The notes under the pieces: generated by a model
Seen by the model: the letters and a program-made list of their open reading frames with translations, nothing else
Database searches by the model: none
Told to the model about the DNA's origin: nothing
Translations under genes and position numbers: made by a program
In this document: positions 1 through 6,424 of the stretch, piece after piece
Layout of the letters: every line of letters begins with the position of its first letter
Position numbering within the stretch: position 1 is the stretch's first letter
Source: CAVYYW01 sp963772845
Lineage (GTDB): Bacteria > Bacillota > Bacilli > Bacillales > Sporolactobacillaceae
DNA length: 11,366 bases
Direction of reading: 5' to 3'
NCBI GenBank assembly: GCA_963772845.1
Contig: CAVYYW010000036.1
Location: 1-11,366, forward strand

Positions 1-66
1 CTTGGCCATCCCATCGTTAATATATTAACTGAATAGAAGAAGGCAAGCTGGTATCACATTTTTGAA

Positions 67-84
67 ATAGTGATATGTCACTAT
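67..84. promoter_or_regulatory. 18-bp perfect palindrome upstream of the first gene
   Basis: Arms ATAGTGA (67-73) and TCACTAT (78-84) are perfect reverse complements around a TATG spacer. It lies 20 bases before an intrinsic terminator, so it could belong to the 3' region of a gene left of the window or be a repressor site. No function can be assigned. Confidence 0.3.
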
Positions 85-103
85 GCCAATCTCTATTTTA
101 CCC

Positions 104-136
104 GAGATCCCCATCATTAACTGGAGATCTCTTTTT
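104..136 (+). terminator. Intrinsic terminator of a gene left of the window
   Basis: GAGATC (104-109) pairs with GATCTC (126-131), extended by CC/GG with a one-base bulge, and is followed by a run of five T. No gene ends inside the window before it, so it probably ends a transcript from further left and insulates the small spore-protein-like gene that follows. Confidence 0.6.
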
Positions 137-181
137 CGTGTTCTAAGCAATTTTATCCAAGGATTCATCTCAGCTGTTTAG

Positions 182-211
182 TGAATAGAACACGACGAAC
201 TGTGCAGTTTA
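182..211 (+). promoter_or_regulatory. Candidate sigma-G promoter of the spore-protein-like gene
   Basis: TGAATA (182-187), a perfect sigma-G -35, is followed after 17 bases by CAGTTTA (205-211), close to the CATnnTA -10. A forespore promoter fits a small acid-soluble spore protein. The predicted RNA start near 218 falls on the ribosome binding site (217-224), so the leader would be unusually short. The call is therefore tentative. Confidence 0.35.
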
Positions 212-232
212 TTAGTAGGAGGTGTTTTAAGA

Positions 233-472
233 GTGGTAAAGCATAACAATCCTGACCATAAGCTTGAGAACGATACATTTGCAGCTTCAGGAACCAATAT
301 TGATGCGGTGAAACGGGCAAATGAACGGTCTGGATTATCCTATAATGAAGCAAAAGAGCTCATCGCCAAAACAACAGGTGGACACGGGACGTCTGTTTAC
401 AGTGACACGGATGTCAAAGAAGTTAAAAGAAAAAATAGGGAATCACAGAACAACAACTCTACAGAAAACTGA
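233..472 (+). CDS. Gamma-type small acid-soluble spore protein-like protein
   Basis: A 79-residue, hydrophilic, Asn/Lys/Glu-rich protein without cysteine. It contains two related segments, GTNIDAVKRANERSG and GTSVYSDTDVKEVKRKNRES, matching the GT..(T/S)(D/N)xxxVKxxN pattern of gamma-type SASPs. In that family the proteins are an amino-acid reserve stored in the forespore and degraded at germination; they do not coat DNA like alpha/beta SASPs. The protein has a non-repetitive middle (SYNEAKELIAKTTGGHG) that classic SspE lacks, so it may be a divergent subfamily. The start is GTG at 233, eight bases after a strong AGGAGGTG (217-224). It is a single-gene unit with a candidate sigma-G promoter and its own terminator. 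Family assignment is by motif only. Confidence 0.62.
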   Translation: MVKHNNPDHKLENDTFAASGTNIDAVKRANERSGLSYNEAKELIAKTTGGHGTSVYSDTDVKEVKRKNRESQNNNSTEN

Positions 473-480
473 TTTTTATA

Positions 481-512
481 AAGCCACGCGGCACACGCCT
501 TGTGGTTTTTTT
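481..512 (+). terminator. Intrinsic terminator of the spore-protein-like gene
   Basis: CCAC (484-487) pairs with GTGG (502-505), and GGC (490-492) with GCC (497-499) across a small internal loop. A run of seven T (506-512) follows, starting 12 bases after the stop codon. Confidence 0.75.
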
Positions 513-525
513 ACGTTAAGAATAG

Positions 526-585
526 TTAACGTAGCTAATGAAAGAAGCGGAATAAAGGACTACAAGAGTGTGTCTACATTTCAGC
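526..585 (+). repeat. 60-nt dispersed repeat, copy 1
   Basis: This stretch aligns without gaps to 5160-5219. The last 38 bases (548-585 against 5182-5219) match at 33 positions, including CAAGAGTGTG; the first half is weaker. In both places the repeat starts about 14-16 bases after an intrinsic terminator. No coding role is clear. The rest of 513-708 shows nothing recognisable except the ribosome binding site of the next gene. Confidence 0.55.
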
Positions 586-708
586 TCCACTGCAATAGTG
601 GTTACACAAACATCTCGCTTGCGATTTTCTTATTTATACTGGAGAAAATAGCTATTGAATAGTAGAATGATAGCTAAATGAAACTGATTGAAAATGAGGT
701 GGGCAGGT

Positions 709-1353
709 ATGGCAAAAAAACCAACGCTCGTGTGGTATGCAAGCTATGGATCGAATTTATTTATGGATCGTTTTTTATGCTATATAAAAGGCGGTCAGCC
801 TGAGGGCTCAACTAAAAGAGAGACAGGAAGCCGTGATCACACACTCCCGCGGGATCATTCGCCCGTTTCCCTTCCCTTTGCCTTATACTTTTCAGGGTAT
901 TCCAGCCGCTGGGATGGCGCAGGGGCATTCATCAATACTGTACATAATGAGGAAGCGGCGACCCTAGGGAGAATGTACTTGATTACCGAGGAACAATTCG
1001 AAGATGTTGTTCGCCAGGAAAATGGTATTGAAGATATGAGCGTGGATGTTGAAACAATCAAAGAAAAGGGAAACATCATTTTGGATGAGAATGCTTACTA
1101 TGGCAATCTCCTGTATGCAGGGGATAGGGACGGGTATCCGATCTTTACGTTTACCAATCCAAAGTCCATGAAAGAAAATACGATTATGAAACCATCAGAG
1201 CGCTATTTAGCAATGCTGATCAGAGGCTATTATCAGACACACGGTATGGAAGCCGAAGAAATCGTCAATTATTTAATTGAAAAGCCTGGGGTTGAAGGCG
1301 TGTATACCCGCAGCGATTTACTGACACTCACTCAGGCACTTCAAACAAAATAG
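709..1353 (+). CDS. Gamma-glutamylcyclotransferase-like (GGCT/BtrG fold) protein
   Basis: A 214-residue cytosolic protein. The N-terminal WYASYGSNL (residues 9-17) is the YGSNL signature of the GGCT fold, where the loop holds the gamma-glutamyl substrate. An acidic residue in RQENG (about E104) sits where the catalytic glutamate is expected. Family members release 5-oxoproline from gamma-glutamyl amines or peptides; the substrate here cannot be read from sequence. It is longer than minimal GGCTs, with a C-terminal extension ending in a helix-rich segment. ATG 709 was preferred over TTG 688 because GAGGTGG (696-702) lies six bases upstream of it. The gene stands alone and ends at its own terminator. 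Confidence 0.75.
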   Translation: MAKKPTLVWYASYGSNLFMDRFLCYIKGGQPEGSTKRETGSRDHTLPRDHSPVSLPFALYFSGYSSRWDGAGAFINTVHNEEAATLGRMYLITEEQFEDVVRQENGIEDMSVDVETIKEKGNIILDENAYYGNLLYAGDRDGYPIFTFTNPKSMKENTIMKPSERYLAMLIRGYYQTHGMEAEEIVNYLIEKPGVEGVYTRSDLLTLTQALQTK

Positions 1354-1365
1354 CGTATGACACCG

Positions 1366-1400
1366 GGTATAAAATCGCAAAGATTTTATACCTGTTTTTT
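1366..1400 (+). terminator. Intrinsic terminator after the GGCT-like gene
   Basis: A perfect 11-bp stem pairs GGTATAAAATC (1366-1376) with GATTTTATACC (1382-1392) around a GCAAA loop, followed by TGTTTTTT. Confidence 0.85.
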
Positions 1401-1476
1401 ATTATATGACGGTTGAAAGAGAAGGATGGATGGATAATGATATAATCAAGTAAACCATATAAGGGATTGCGGTTAC

Positions 1477-1560
1477 GTGGAAAGGCTTAAAGCAATCTTT
1501 AAGGAACGAAAACTGGAAGATAAAGACCAGCTACAATCTCTGAAAAAGTATTATAGTTGA
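1477..1560 (+). other. Possible 27-residue ORF or gene remnant
   Basis: Between the terminator at 1400 and the frataxin-like gene lies a short GTG-started reading frame encoding VERLKAIFKERKLEDKDQLQ followed by SLKKYYS. Its composition is plausible for a charged helix. AAGGG at 1461-1465 is a weak, distant ribosome binding site. It could be a remnant of a gene C-terminus or chance. No family is recognised. Confidence 0.2.
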
Positions 1561-1594
1561 AATGGCTATTGATATTAGTTTAGGAGGGAACAAT

Positions 1595-1966
1595 ATGAAG
1601 GTTTTTGAAGACTATTTAGCACATATTGATGACCCGCAGCATCGTGCCCGAACGGAAGAGGTTTTAGTTTGGGTAACGGAGGCTTATCCCGATTTAAAGC
1701 CAAAGATCGCGTGGAACCAGCCTATGTTTACTGATCATGGCACATTTATTGTTGGCTTTAGTGTCGCCAAGCAGCGTTTGGCTGTGGCTCCTGAAAGAGC
1801 AGGGATTCTGCATTTTTCTGAAGAAATTCTGCAGGCCGGCTATGATCACACCAAGCAGCTGGTACGTTTCCCATGGGATCGCCCGTTTGATTTCTCTTTA
1901 CTTGAGAAAATGATCGATTTTAATATCTCGGAGAAGGCAGACTGTTCAAGCTTTTGGCGGAAATAA
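1595..1966 (+). CDS. fra: Frataxin-like iron chaperone, YdhG/DUF1801 family
   Basis: A 123-residue soluble protein that closely resembles, from memory, Bacillus YdhG (Fra), which delivers iron for Fe-S cluster and haem assembly. Recognisable blocks are the start MKVFEDYLAHIDDPQHRARTE, the AWNQPMFTDHGTFIVGFSV core (about residues 39-57), and the C-terminal CSSFWRK tail. Acidic residues on the N-terminal helix (E5, D6, D12, D13) fit the metal-binding face of frataxins. ATG 1595 is chosen over ATG 1562 because AGGAGG (1583-1588) lies six bases before it. It is the first of three co-directional genes with no terminator between them. The neighbour is also a DUF1801 protein. Confidence 0.82.
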   Translation: MKVFEDYLAHIDDPQHRARTEEVLVWVTEAYPDLKPKIAWNQPMFTDHGTFIVGFSVAKQRLAVAPERAGILHFSEEILQAGYDHTKQLVRFPWDRPFDFSLLEKMIDFNISEKADCSSFWRK

Positions 1967-2057
1967 TTGTTTGGATATCAAGACTTAAAACAAACAGGTG
2001 AATAGTTGATCGGAATATGTTGTTGTTGTTTGAAAAATTGTAGAGGAGTGTTCCTTG

Positions 2058-2651
2058 ATGACAAACAGTAAAACGAATGCTAAGGTTGATGACTTTTTAA
2101 GTAAATCTAAAAAGTGGAAAGATGAATATGAGAAGCTGAGAAAGATCATTCTCGACTGTGATCTGACCGAAGATTTTAAGTGGATGCACCCTTGCTACAC
2201 GCTTGAGGGGAAAAACATCGTGCTCATTCATGGATTTAAAGACTATTGTGCACTGCTGTTTCACAAAGGGGCCTTGTTGAAGGATGCTCAAGGGATTCTT
2301 ATCCAACAAACGAAGAATGTACAGGCGGCGCGCCAGATTCGGTTCACCAATGTTCAAGAAATCGTTGAAATGGAAAGCACCTTGAAAGCCTATATTCAAG
2401 AAGCCATTGAAGTTGAAAAAGCAGGTTTGGAAGTGGAATTAAAAAAGCATACCGAATTCGAAATTCCTGAAGAACTGCAGCATAAATTCAAGGAAATCCC
2501 TGCTTTAAAAACAGCTTTTGAAGCATTAACGCCGGGACGTCAACGGGCATACATTCTTCATTTTTCTGGAGCCAAGCAATCTAAAACGCGAGAGTCAAGA
2601 GTTGAAAAATATACGCAGCATATTCTCAATGGAAAAGGATTGAATGATTAG
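2058..2651 (+). CDS. YdeI-like protein, DUF1801 plus YdeI/OmpD-associated domain
   Basis: A 197-residue soluble protein. The N-terminal half carries a DUF1801 domain, seen in KWMHPCYTLEGKNIVLIHGF and DYCALLFHKGALL (about residues 42-75). The C-terminal part, ALTPGRQRAYILHFSGAKQS followed by KTRESRVEKYTQHIL, is the YdeI/OmpD-associated motif of PF13376. The biochemical role of this family is not established. ATG 2058 is nine bases from AGAGGAG (2042-2048); TTG 2055 directly before it is less likely. It follows the frataxin-like gene by 91 bases and precedes a VOC gene by 94, without terminators, so co-transcription is likely but not proven. Confidence 0.75.
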   Translation: MTNSKTNAKVDDFLSKSKKWKDEYEKLRKIILDCDLTEDFKWMHPCYTLEGKNIVLIHGFKDYCALLFHKGALLKDAQGILIQQTKNVQAARQIRFTNVQEIVEMESTLKAYIQEAIEVEKAGLEVELKKHTEFEIPEELQHKFKEIPALKTAFEALTPGRQRAYILHFSGAKQSKTRESRVEKYTQHILNGKGLND

Positions 2652-2745
2652 CATATCTGAAATCATCGAGCCGAGTGCTTTGGATTAATAGCCAAACAAT
2701 GAATCAAGGCATCATTTTAACTTGCTTAAGGAAAGGGCTGGTTTT

Positions 2746-3117
2746 ATGTACGAAGGGATTCACCACGTATCTTTACTCGTGACTGACATTGAAAAAGCTA
2801 AGAAATTCTATGGAGAGATCCTGGGATTCGAGGAAAGCAGTGATCGTCCGGATTTTGGTTTCCCGGGGGCATGGTATCAAGTAGGGGGGACTCAGATTCA
2901 CTTAATTGTACATAATGAAGGAAAGACGCTGCGCGGAACCACTGATATTGACTCTCGGGACGGGCATTTTGCTGTTCGGGTGCAGGATATAGAAGGGTTT
3001 TTGGAAAGAATGAGCGCGCATCACGTTGAATTGATCAATAAACCAGACAATAAAACTGAGTGGCACCAAGTCTATATTAGTGATCCGGATGGGAATATTA
3101 TTGAATTTAACCGGTAG
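2746..3117 (+). CDS. VOC-superfamily (glyoxalase/dioxygenase-fold) protein
   Basis: A 123-residue protein with two beta-alpha-beta-beta-beta modules. The first is IHHVSLLVTDIEKAKKFYGE (residues 5-24) and the second starts DGHFAVRVQDIEGF (72-85). Candidate metal ligands are all present: H7, H52, H74 and E120 in the terminal DPDGNIIEFNR. A metal-dependent glyoxalase, dioxygenase or thiol transferase is therefore possible, but the substrate is unknown. ATG 2746 has AAGGAAAGGG (2728-2737) upstream and gives the usual family N-terminus; the longer reading frame from 2722 has no comparable ribosome binding site. It is the last gene before the terminator at 3142-3166. Confidence 0.8.
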   Translation: MYEGIHHVSLLVTDIEKAKKFYGEILGFEESSDRPDFGFPGAWYQVGGTQIHLIVHNEGKTLRGTTDIDSRDGHFAVRVQDIEGFLERMSAHHVELINKPDNKTEWHQVYISDPDGNIIEFNR

Positions 3118-3141
3118 GTAAACATCGACACACTAAACCAG

Positions 3142-3166
3142 CTGTCCTCTTGAGGGCAGTTTTTTT
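3142..3166 (+). terminator. Intrinsic terminator of the fra-ydeI-VOC run
   Basis: CTGTCCT (3142-3148) pairs with AGGGCAG (3153-3159), one G-U included, around CTTG, with seven T immediately after. Confidence 0.85.
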
Positions 3167-3180
3167 GTGCGGTTTGATTT

Positions 3181-3210
3181 TGTATAGAAATTCGTTCCTG
3201 CATCATACTA
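3181..3210 (+). promoter_or_regulatory. Sigma-G-like promoter of the FAD oxidoreductase gene
   Basis: TGTATA (3181-3186), 17 bases, then CATACTA (3204-3210). The -10 is identical to the sigma-G consensus and the -35 differs at one position from TGMATA. The predicted RNA start near 3217 leaves a normal leader before AAGGAGGAG (3227-3235) and ATG 3241. A sigma-E reading is possible because its -10 is related, but the fit is poorer. Confidence 0.55.
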
Positions 3211-3240
3211 AGCTCATGCTGAAAAAAAGGAGGAGCCTAT

Positions 3241-4323
3241 ATGAAAATAGCTATCATTGGCGCTGGGATGTCAGGGCTTGCTTGTGCTCTTACTCTTGAA
3301 AAGCATGGTTATCACGCGGATATTTTTGAAAAGCGGGAAATGGCTGGTGATCGCTTTGTTATTGCCGAAGCGATGCTTTCAATGTTCCATACCCCAATTG
3401 ATGATGCGATTAAATATTTATCTGAGCATCACGATCTTCACTTGAAACCTTCCAGCAATATACAAAAAATAGTCTTATATTCAGAAAATGAATCGTCTTT
3501 TTTAGAGGGACACCTGGGTTTCACTAATATGAGAGGGAAGCATCCGGACTCTTATGAGAAGCAGCTTGTAAGCCAGTTGAAAGCAGAAATTACATACAAC
3601 CAGGAAGTAAATTATGATGAAATTTCAAAAGAATACACACATGTGATTTTGGCAACTGGAGATCCGGCAGATACAGAAAAATTACAGCCGTTCGATGTGG
3701 CGCTCAAAGTCAGCTTTAAGGGAGCAGTCGTGAAGGGATCATTTAATCAAACCGTGCCGCATGTTTTTCTAAATAATACATTTGCGCCTAAAGGAATGGC
3801 TTACTTGCTCCCCTATTCTGATCAAGAAGCCTCTCTGGTGTTAGCTTATCCGCAATATCCTGAAAACGAATCGTTGGATAAAGAACAATTATGGGAAAGA
3901 TGCATCGCAAATTGCTCTGAAAAACTGGATCAGGCTATTCAGATTATAGATGAATTTTCTATTAAAGATTTTCGCATAGGCAAAAGTGAGTTTTCTCGGA
4001 TTGGCAACACATTTTTTGTTGGGAATTGCTGGGGAACTATTACCCCTGCCTTTGGCTTCGGACAGTTTGAATCAATGCTAACGGGAATTTATGCGGCACA
4101 GGACATCGTTGGAGCGGGTGATTACGAAACGCTTGTACAGCCATTGTCACAAGGGTATCAAGATTCCCTTACTCTCCGAAAAGCCTTTGAAAAATTAGAT
4201 AACAAACAGATGGATCGCATAACAAAATCAATTAATAATAAATTAATTGAAGGCTTAATCACAAGCAAAAATGTTAATTTCTTTAAAGCATTGAGTCGTA
4301 TCATCCATCCGTTCATTCGCTAA
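3241..4323 (+). CDS. FAD-dependent oxidoreductase, geranylgeranyl-reductase-like fold
   Basis: A 360-residue flavoprotein of the p-hydroxybenzoate-hydroxylase/geranylgeranyl-reductase type. IIGAGMSG (residues 5-12) is the GxGxxG dinucleotide motif, with E30 at the end of the second strand to bind the adenosine ribose. VILATGDP (135-142) is the ATG motif. GNCWGTITPAFGFGQFES (261-278) corresponds to the second FAD motif GDaaGxxxPxxGxG, with Asn replacing the usual Asp at position 262. The C-terminal 60 residues are basic and helical, with no clear membrane segment. The substrate is unknown. The start is supported by AAGGAGGAG six bases upstream. It is a single-gene unit between terminators, with a forespore-type promoter suggesting a role during sporulation. 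Confidence 0.75.
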   Translation: MKIAIIGAGMSGLACALTLEKHGYHADIFEKREMAGDRFVIAEAMLSMFHTPIDDAIKYLSEHHDLHLKPSSNIQKIVLYSENESSFLEGHLGFTNMRGKHPDSYEKQLVSQLKAEITYNQEVNYDEISKEYTHVILATGDPADTEKLQPFDVALKVSFKGAVVKGSFNQTVPHVFLNNTFAPKGMAYLLPYSDQEASLVLAYPQYPENESLDKEQLWERCIANCSEKLDQAIQIIDEFSIKDFRIGKSEFSRIGNTFFVGNCWGTITPAFGFGQFESMLTGIYAAQDIVGAGDYETLVQPLSQGYQDSLTLRKAFEKLDNKQMDRITKSINNKLIEGLITSKNVNFFKALSRIIHPFIR

Positions 4324-4328
4324 TATTG

Positions 4329-4371
4329 AGACATTTCTTTGACCCAGATCCCTTCAGAGAGATGTCTTTTT
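4329..4371 (+). terminator. Intrinsic terminator of the oxidoreductase gene
   Basis: A 14-bp stem with two G-U pairs joins 4329-4342 to 4354-4367 around an 11-base loop, ending in five T (4367-4371). It starts six bases after the stop codon. Confidence 0.85.
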
Positions 4372-4464
4372 AAATGATGAGTGATTCTATTAATTTACTT
4401 CTAGTTGTCCGGTTCATTTTTTATTTAAAAGAATATGATAGAGAGAAGACAAATATATTAGTAG

Positions 4465-4759
4465 ATTAAAAGGCCACCGGATACTAAGGCTATCTTGCTT
4501 GAAGTTATAGAAGAGCAGGGCACGCCAGAACCAGCCCTCATACCGTCGCCTCCAATCTCCATCGTTCCTTATCCAGGCCATTTAATTAAACTTTACAGTA
4601 ATGGAAAAAACGTGGAACGGATTCAGAGCCTTTGGTGTTCCTGATGCTGGTATTTATGGTCCACAGACGAAACTTACTGTCCAGGCTTACCAGAGAAGGC
4701 GTAGCCTTACAGCCGATGGCAGTGTCGGCAAACTAACGTGGAATGTCATGTTTAAATAA
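4465..4759 (+). pseudogene. Remnant of a phage-type endolysin: linker and peptidoglycan-binding domain, frameshifted
   Basis: In one frame 4501-4632 reads a Pro-rich linker (TPEPALIPSPPISIVPYPG) and the start of a PG_binding_1 domain, KLYSNGKNVERIQSL. Then LWCS and a stop follow. The next frame continues the domain from 4634 as GVPDAGIYGPQTKLTVQAYQ, then LTADGSVGKLTWNVMFK and the stop at 4757-4759. Skipping one T at 4633, in the TTT run 4631-4633, restores a continuous VERIQSL-GVPDAGIYG, so a one-base insertion is the simplest explanation. No catalytic domain (amidase or other) is present upstream; the frame is closed by TAG at 4462. The intact parent would bind cell wall and lyse the host with the holin that follows. 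Confidence 0.72.
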
Positions 4760-4766
4760 AGAATAG

Positions 4767-5102
4767 GTGAGCGATGAAGTGGAAAATCATATTATCGATG
4801 CCGTTCTCACATTTTTAGGTATTACCGGTACTGGGGTCGCAGGTTATGCCATAAGAGCGATCGTGAAATATATTATAAACAGGCACATCCAGATGCTGGC
4901 TTTACAAGCAGTGCATTACGCTGAAGATGTTTATAAAGCAGGCGGTGGAGACTTGAAACTCAAACATGCTTGCGATTGGCTATCGAGGATGCTGAAGCGT
5001 CATCATATTAAAGTCGATGAAGCAGAGATCGAAGGGGCTGTCAGAGCGGCTTACACCATTTTTATTAAAACGGCAGAAAAAGAATTGAAAAAAGATGCTT
5101 AA
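4767..5102 (+). CDS. Phage holin, LLH family
   Basis: A 111-residue protein with one hydrophobic N-terminal segment (about residues 9-33, IIDAVLTFLGITGTGVAGYA and on). A charged amphipathic C-terminal half follows, containing ALQAVHYAEDVYKAGGGDLK and a final EIEGAVRAAYTIF helix, the layout of LL-H type holins. Holins form membrane lesions that let endolysin reach the wall. It begins at GTG 4767, seven bases after the stop of the endolysin remnant; a ribosome binding site is weak (AGG at 4764-4766), so GTG 4779 is an alternative. It follows the endolysin as in phage lysis cassettes, but no other phage genes are here. It appears intact, while its partner is broken. Confidence 0.75.
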   Translation: MSDEVENHIIDAVLTFLGITGTGVAGYAIRAIVKYIINRHIQMLALQAVHYAEDVYKAGGGDLKLKHACDWLSRMLKRHHIKVDEAEIEGAVRAAYTIFIKTAEKELKKDA

Positions 5103-5113
5103 GTGATGTTTTT

Positions 5114-5144
5114 AAAGGGATATCCAAATTGGGGTATCCTTTTT
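5114..5144 (+). terminator. Intrinsic terminator after the holin
   Basis: GGATATCC (5118-5125) pairs with GGGTATCC (5132-5139), one G-U included, around AAATTG, with AAA/TTT flanks and a T run to 5144. Confidence 0.75.
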
Positions 5145-5159
5145 ATGCTTTAAAAATGT

Positions 5160-5219
5160 TTAACTTCCCTAAAGGGGAAATCGGAATTAAGTACGACAAG
5201 AGTGTGCCTACGTTTCAGC
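5160..5219 (+). repeat. 60-nt dispersed repeat, copy 2
   Basis: Ungapped match to 526-585; 33 of the last 38 bases are identical. It again lies about 15 bases beyond an intrinsic terminator. The remaining gene-free sequence to 5384 holds only two short A/T-rich hairpins: AAAGGT/ACCTTT at 5284-5300, and CTTGG/CCAAG at 5306-5322 followed by TTTT. The second could be a weak terminator. Confidence 0.55.
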
Positions 5220-5384
5220 ATAGTTCAACCTCCTCTCCGGCACAAGCCTGCAATGATGTTTACTCAAGCAGCTGGCACGCAACAAAGGTTTTTTACCTTT
5301 AAATGCTTGGAGAAAAACCAAGTTTTCAAGTAGAAGGTGTGGCATTTTTTTACGAGCAGTTTTCATATTTGCTCTTTATATTCT

Positions 5385-5414
5385 TTGATAGTAATATAAC
5401 TGTATGGTTATATA
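5385..5414 (+). promoter_or_regulatory. Promoter of the arsR-type/AHSA1 operon with overlapping operator
   Basis: TTGATA (5385-5390) and TATATA (5409-5414) are 18 bases apart. Between and over the -10 lies an inverted repeat, ATATAAC (5394-5400), six bases, GTTATAT (5407-5413), with perfect arms. A repressor bound there would block RNA polymerase, the usual arrangement for self-regulating ArsR proteins. The RNA start would fall very close to the ribosome binding site, so the exact -10 may differ (TATAAC at 5395-5400 is another candidate). Confidence 0.55.
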
Positions 5415-5432
5415 AAAAGGAAAGTGGTTCGT

Positions 5433-5753
5433 ATGGAAGAAAAAGATCGTACAAGCCTGTTCGAAGTGATTGCTGAGGAAAATCGAAGAAAGATTATTGA
5501 CCTGATAAGAACCCGGCCAAGGTCTGTTGGCGAATTAGTGGAGTGCACGCAGCTAAGTCAGCCAGGTGTTTCTAAGCACCTCCGTAAATTGAGAGAAGCG
5601 GGGCTGGTGACCATTAACAAAGAATCCCAACGGCACATTTATCATTTGAACGCGGGACCGCTTGCGGAAATTGACAACTGGCTGGAACCTTACCGGGCAT
5701 ATTGGTCAGACAGGTTTGATGCGTTAGAACAATTATTAGAAGAGGAGGAGTAA
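5433..5753 (+). CDS. ArsR-family winged-helix transcriptional repressor
   Basis: A 106-residue DNA-binding protein. The winged helix covers about residues 8-72, with the recognition region SVGELVECTQLSQPGVSKHL (31-50) and the KLREAGLV wing entry. The metal-sensing ELCVCDL motif of ArsR/SmtB is absent; C38 is the only cysteine. It is therefore more like the non-metal members (SdpR-type) that sit beside AHSA1 genes. ATG 5433 is preferred to GTG 5424, which would lie almost on the ribosome binding site AAAAGG (5415-5420). The stop TAA touches the next start, indicating coupled translation. The inverted repeat at 5394-5413 is its probable binding site. Confidence 0.85.
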   Translation: MEEKDRTSLFEVIAEENRRKIIDLIRTRPRSVGELVECTQLSQPGVSKHLRKLREAGLVTINKESQRHIYHLNAGPLAEIDNWLEPYRAYWSDRFDALEQLLEEEE

Positions 5754-5755
5754 TG

Positions 5756-6232
5756 ATGCTGGCAGTCGTAGAAAAGGTTGAGGGCGGCTATTTAGCTACA
5801 TACAACCGTCCGCTGAAACATTCGGTTGATAGGGTATGGGCGGCGCTGACTGAAAATGATAAGTTGAAAAAATGGATGTCTAATCTTCAGATTGAAGATC
5901 TTCAAAAAGAAGGAACAATAAAGTTTAACATGAATGATGGGACAGGCGAATCCTTTGATATTAAGATTCTGGACATGAAAGAGCAGTCTGTCCTGCAATT
6001 TGAATGGGGAGAGGGCTGGGTCAGGTTTGAGCTGAATCCGAGCGAGGAAGGGTGCCTGTTGATCTTAAAAGAGTTCATTCCAGCTTTAAGTGATCAAACG
6101 TCCAAGGATCTTGCCGGCTGGCATGTGTGCCTTGATCTGATGCGAGCTGTACTTGAAGGCAAGGAGATGGAGTTTCCAATCGATGAGTGGAGGAAATGGC
6201 ATCAGCAATACGGCAGGATGATTAATCAATAA
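5756..6232 (+). CDS. AHSA1/SRPBCC-domain protein
   Basis: A 158-residue protein with the START/Bet v1-like helix-grip fold. YNRPLKHSVDRVWAALTEND gives the first strand and helix, LKKWMS the conserved W motif, then a beta-sheet with FDIKILDMKEQSVLQFEWGE, and a long C-terminal helix from about SKDLAGWHVCLDLMRAVLEG. The fold makes a hydrophobic cavity; the ligand is unknown. Pairing with an upstream ArsR gene is common and suggests the ligand-binding protein is the controlled output. Two tandem ATGs occur. 5756 lies seven bases after AGGAGG (5743-5748), while 5753 overlaps the upstream stop and lies only four bases away. Confidence 0.8.
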   Translation: MLAVVEKVEGGYLATYNRPLKHSVDRVWAALTENDKLKKWMSNLQIEDLQKEGTIKFNMNDGTGESFDIKILDMKEQSVLQFEWGEGWVRFELNPSEEGCLLILKEFIPALSDQTSKDLAGWHVCLDLMRAVLEGKEMEFPIDEWRKWHQQYGRMINQ

Positions 6233-6237
6233 AAAGG

Positions 6238-6263
6238 AGGACAGCCGAAGGGCTGTCCTTTTT
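6238..6263 (+). terminator. Intrinsic terminator of the arsR-AHSA1 operon
   Basis: A perfect 9-bp stem pairs AGGACAGCC (6238-6246) with AGGCTGTCC's complement arm GGCTGTCCT (6251-6259) around GAAG, followed by T to 6263. It begins six bases after the stop codon. Confidence 0.9.
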
Positions 6264-6317
6264 CCGGTATTTTGCTGTGCAGAACGAAATGGCACATGAG
6301 GTAACTGAAATAGCCCT

Positions 6318-6419
6318 TTGCCGCTTTAGGCTGCTCGCTTTCCGCGGGGACGGCCTCAGCTAACTTTGGCGTGGTTTCTTAGTGCACCAAAGCGGATCTT
6401 CGGACGCGTGCTATTCCCG
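6318..6419 (+). repeat. 102-bp direct repeat, copy 1 (outside the MITE-like element)
   Basis: Nearly identical to 6466-6567: two substitutions were seen (C/T in AAAGYGGATC and T/G in CTAKTCCCG). GC-rich blocks TTTCCGCGGGGACGG and GGACGCGTGCT resemble a repeat widespread in Bacillaceae intergenic regions, as I recall it. Its right end runs directly into the terminal repeat of the element at 6425, as if the element interrupted or abutted an older copy. Confidence 0.8.
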
Positions 6420-6424
6420 TAGGA

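Noticed and set aside
321..662. Open frame overlapping the spore-protein-like gene and the next spacer
   Set aside because: It overlaps a better-supported gene in another frame, crosses its terminator and has no start signal.
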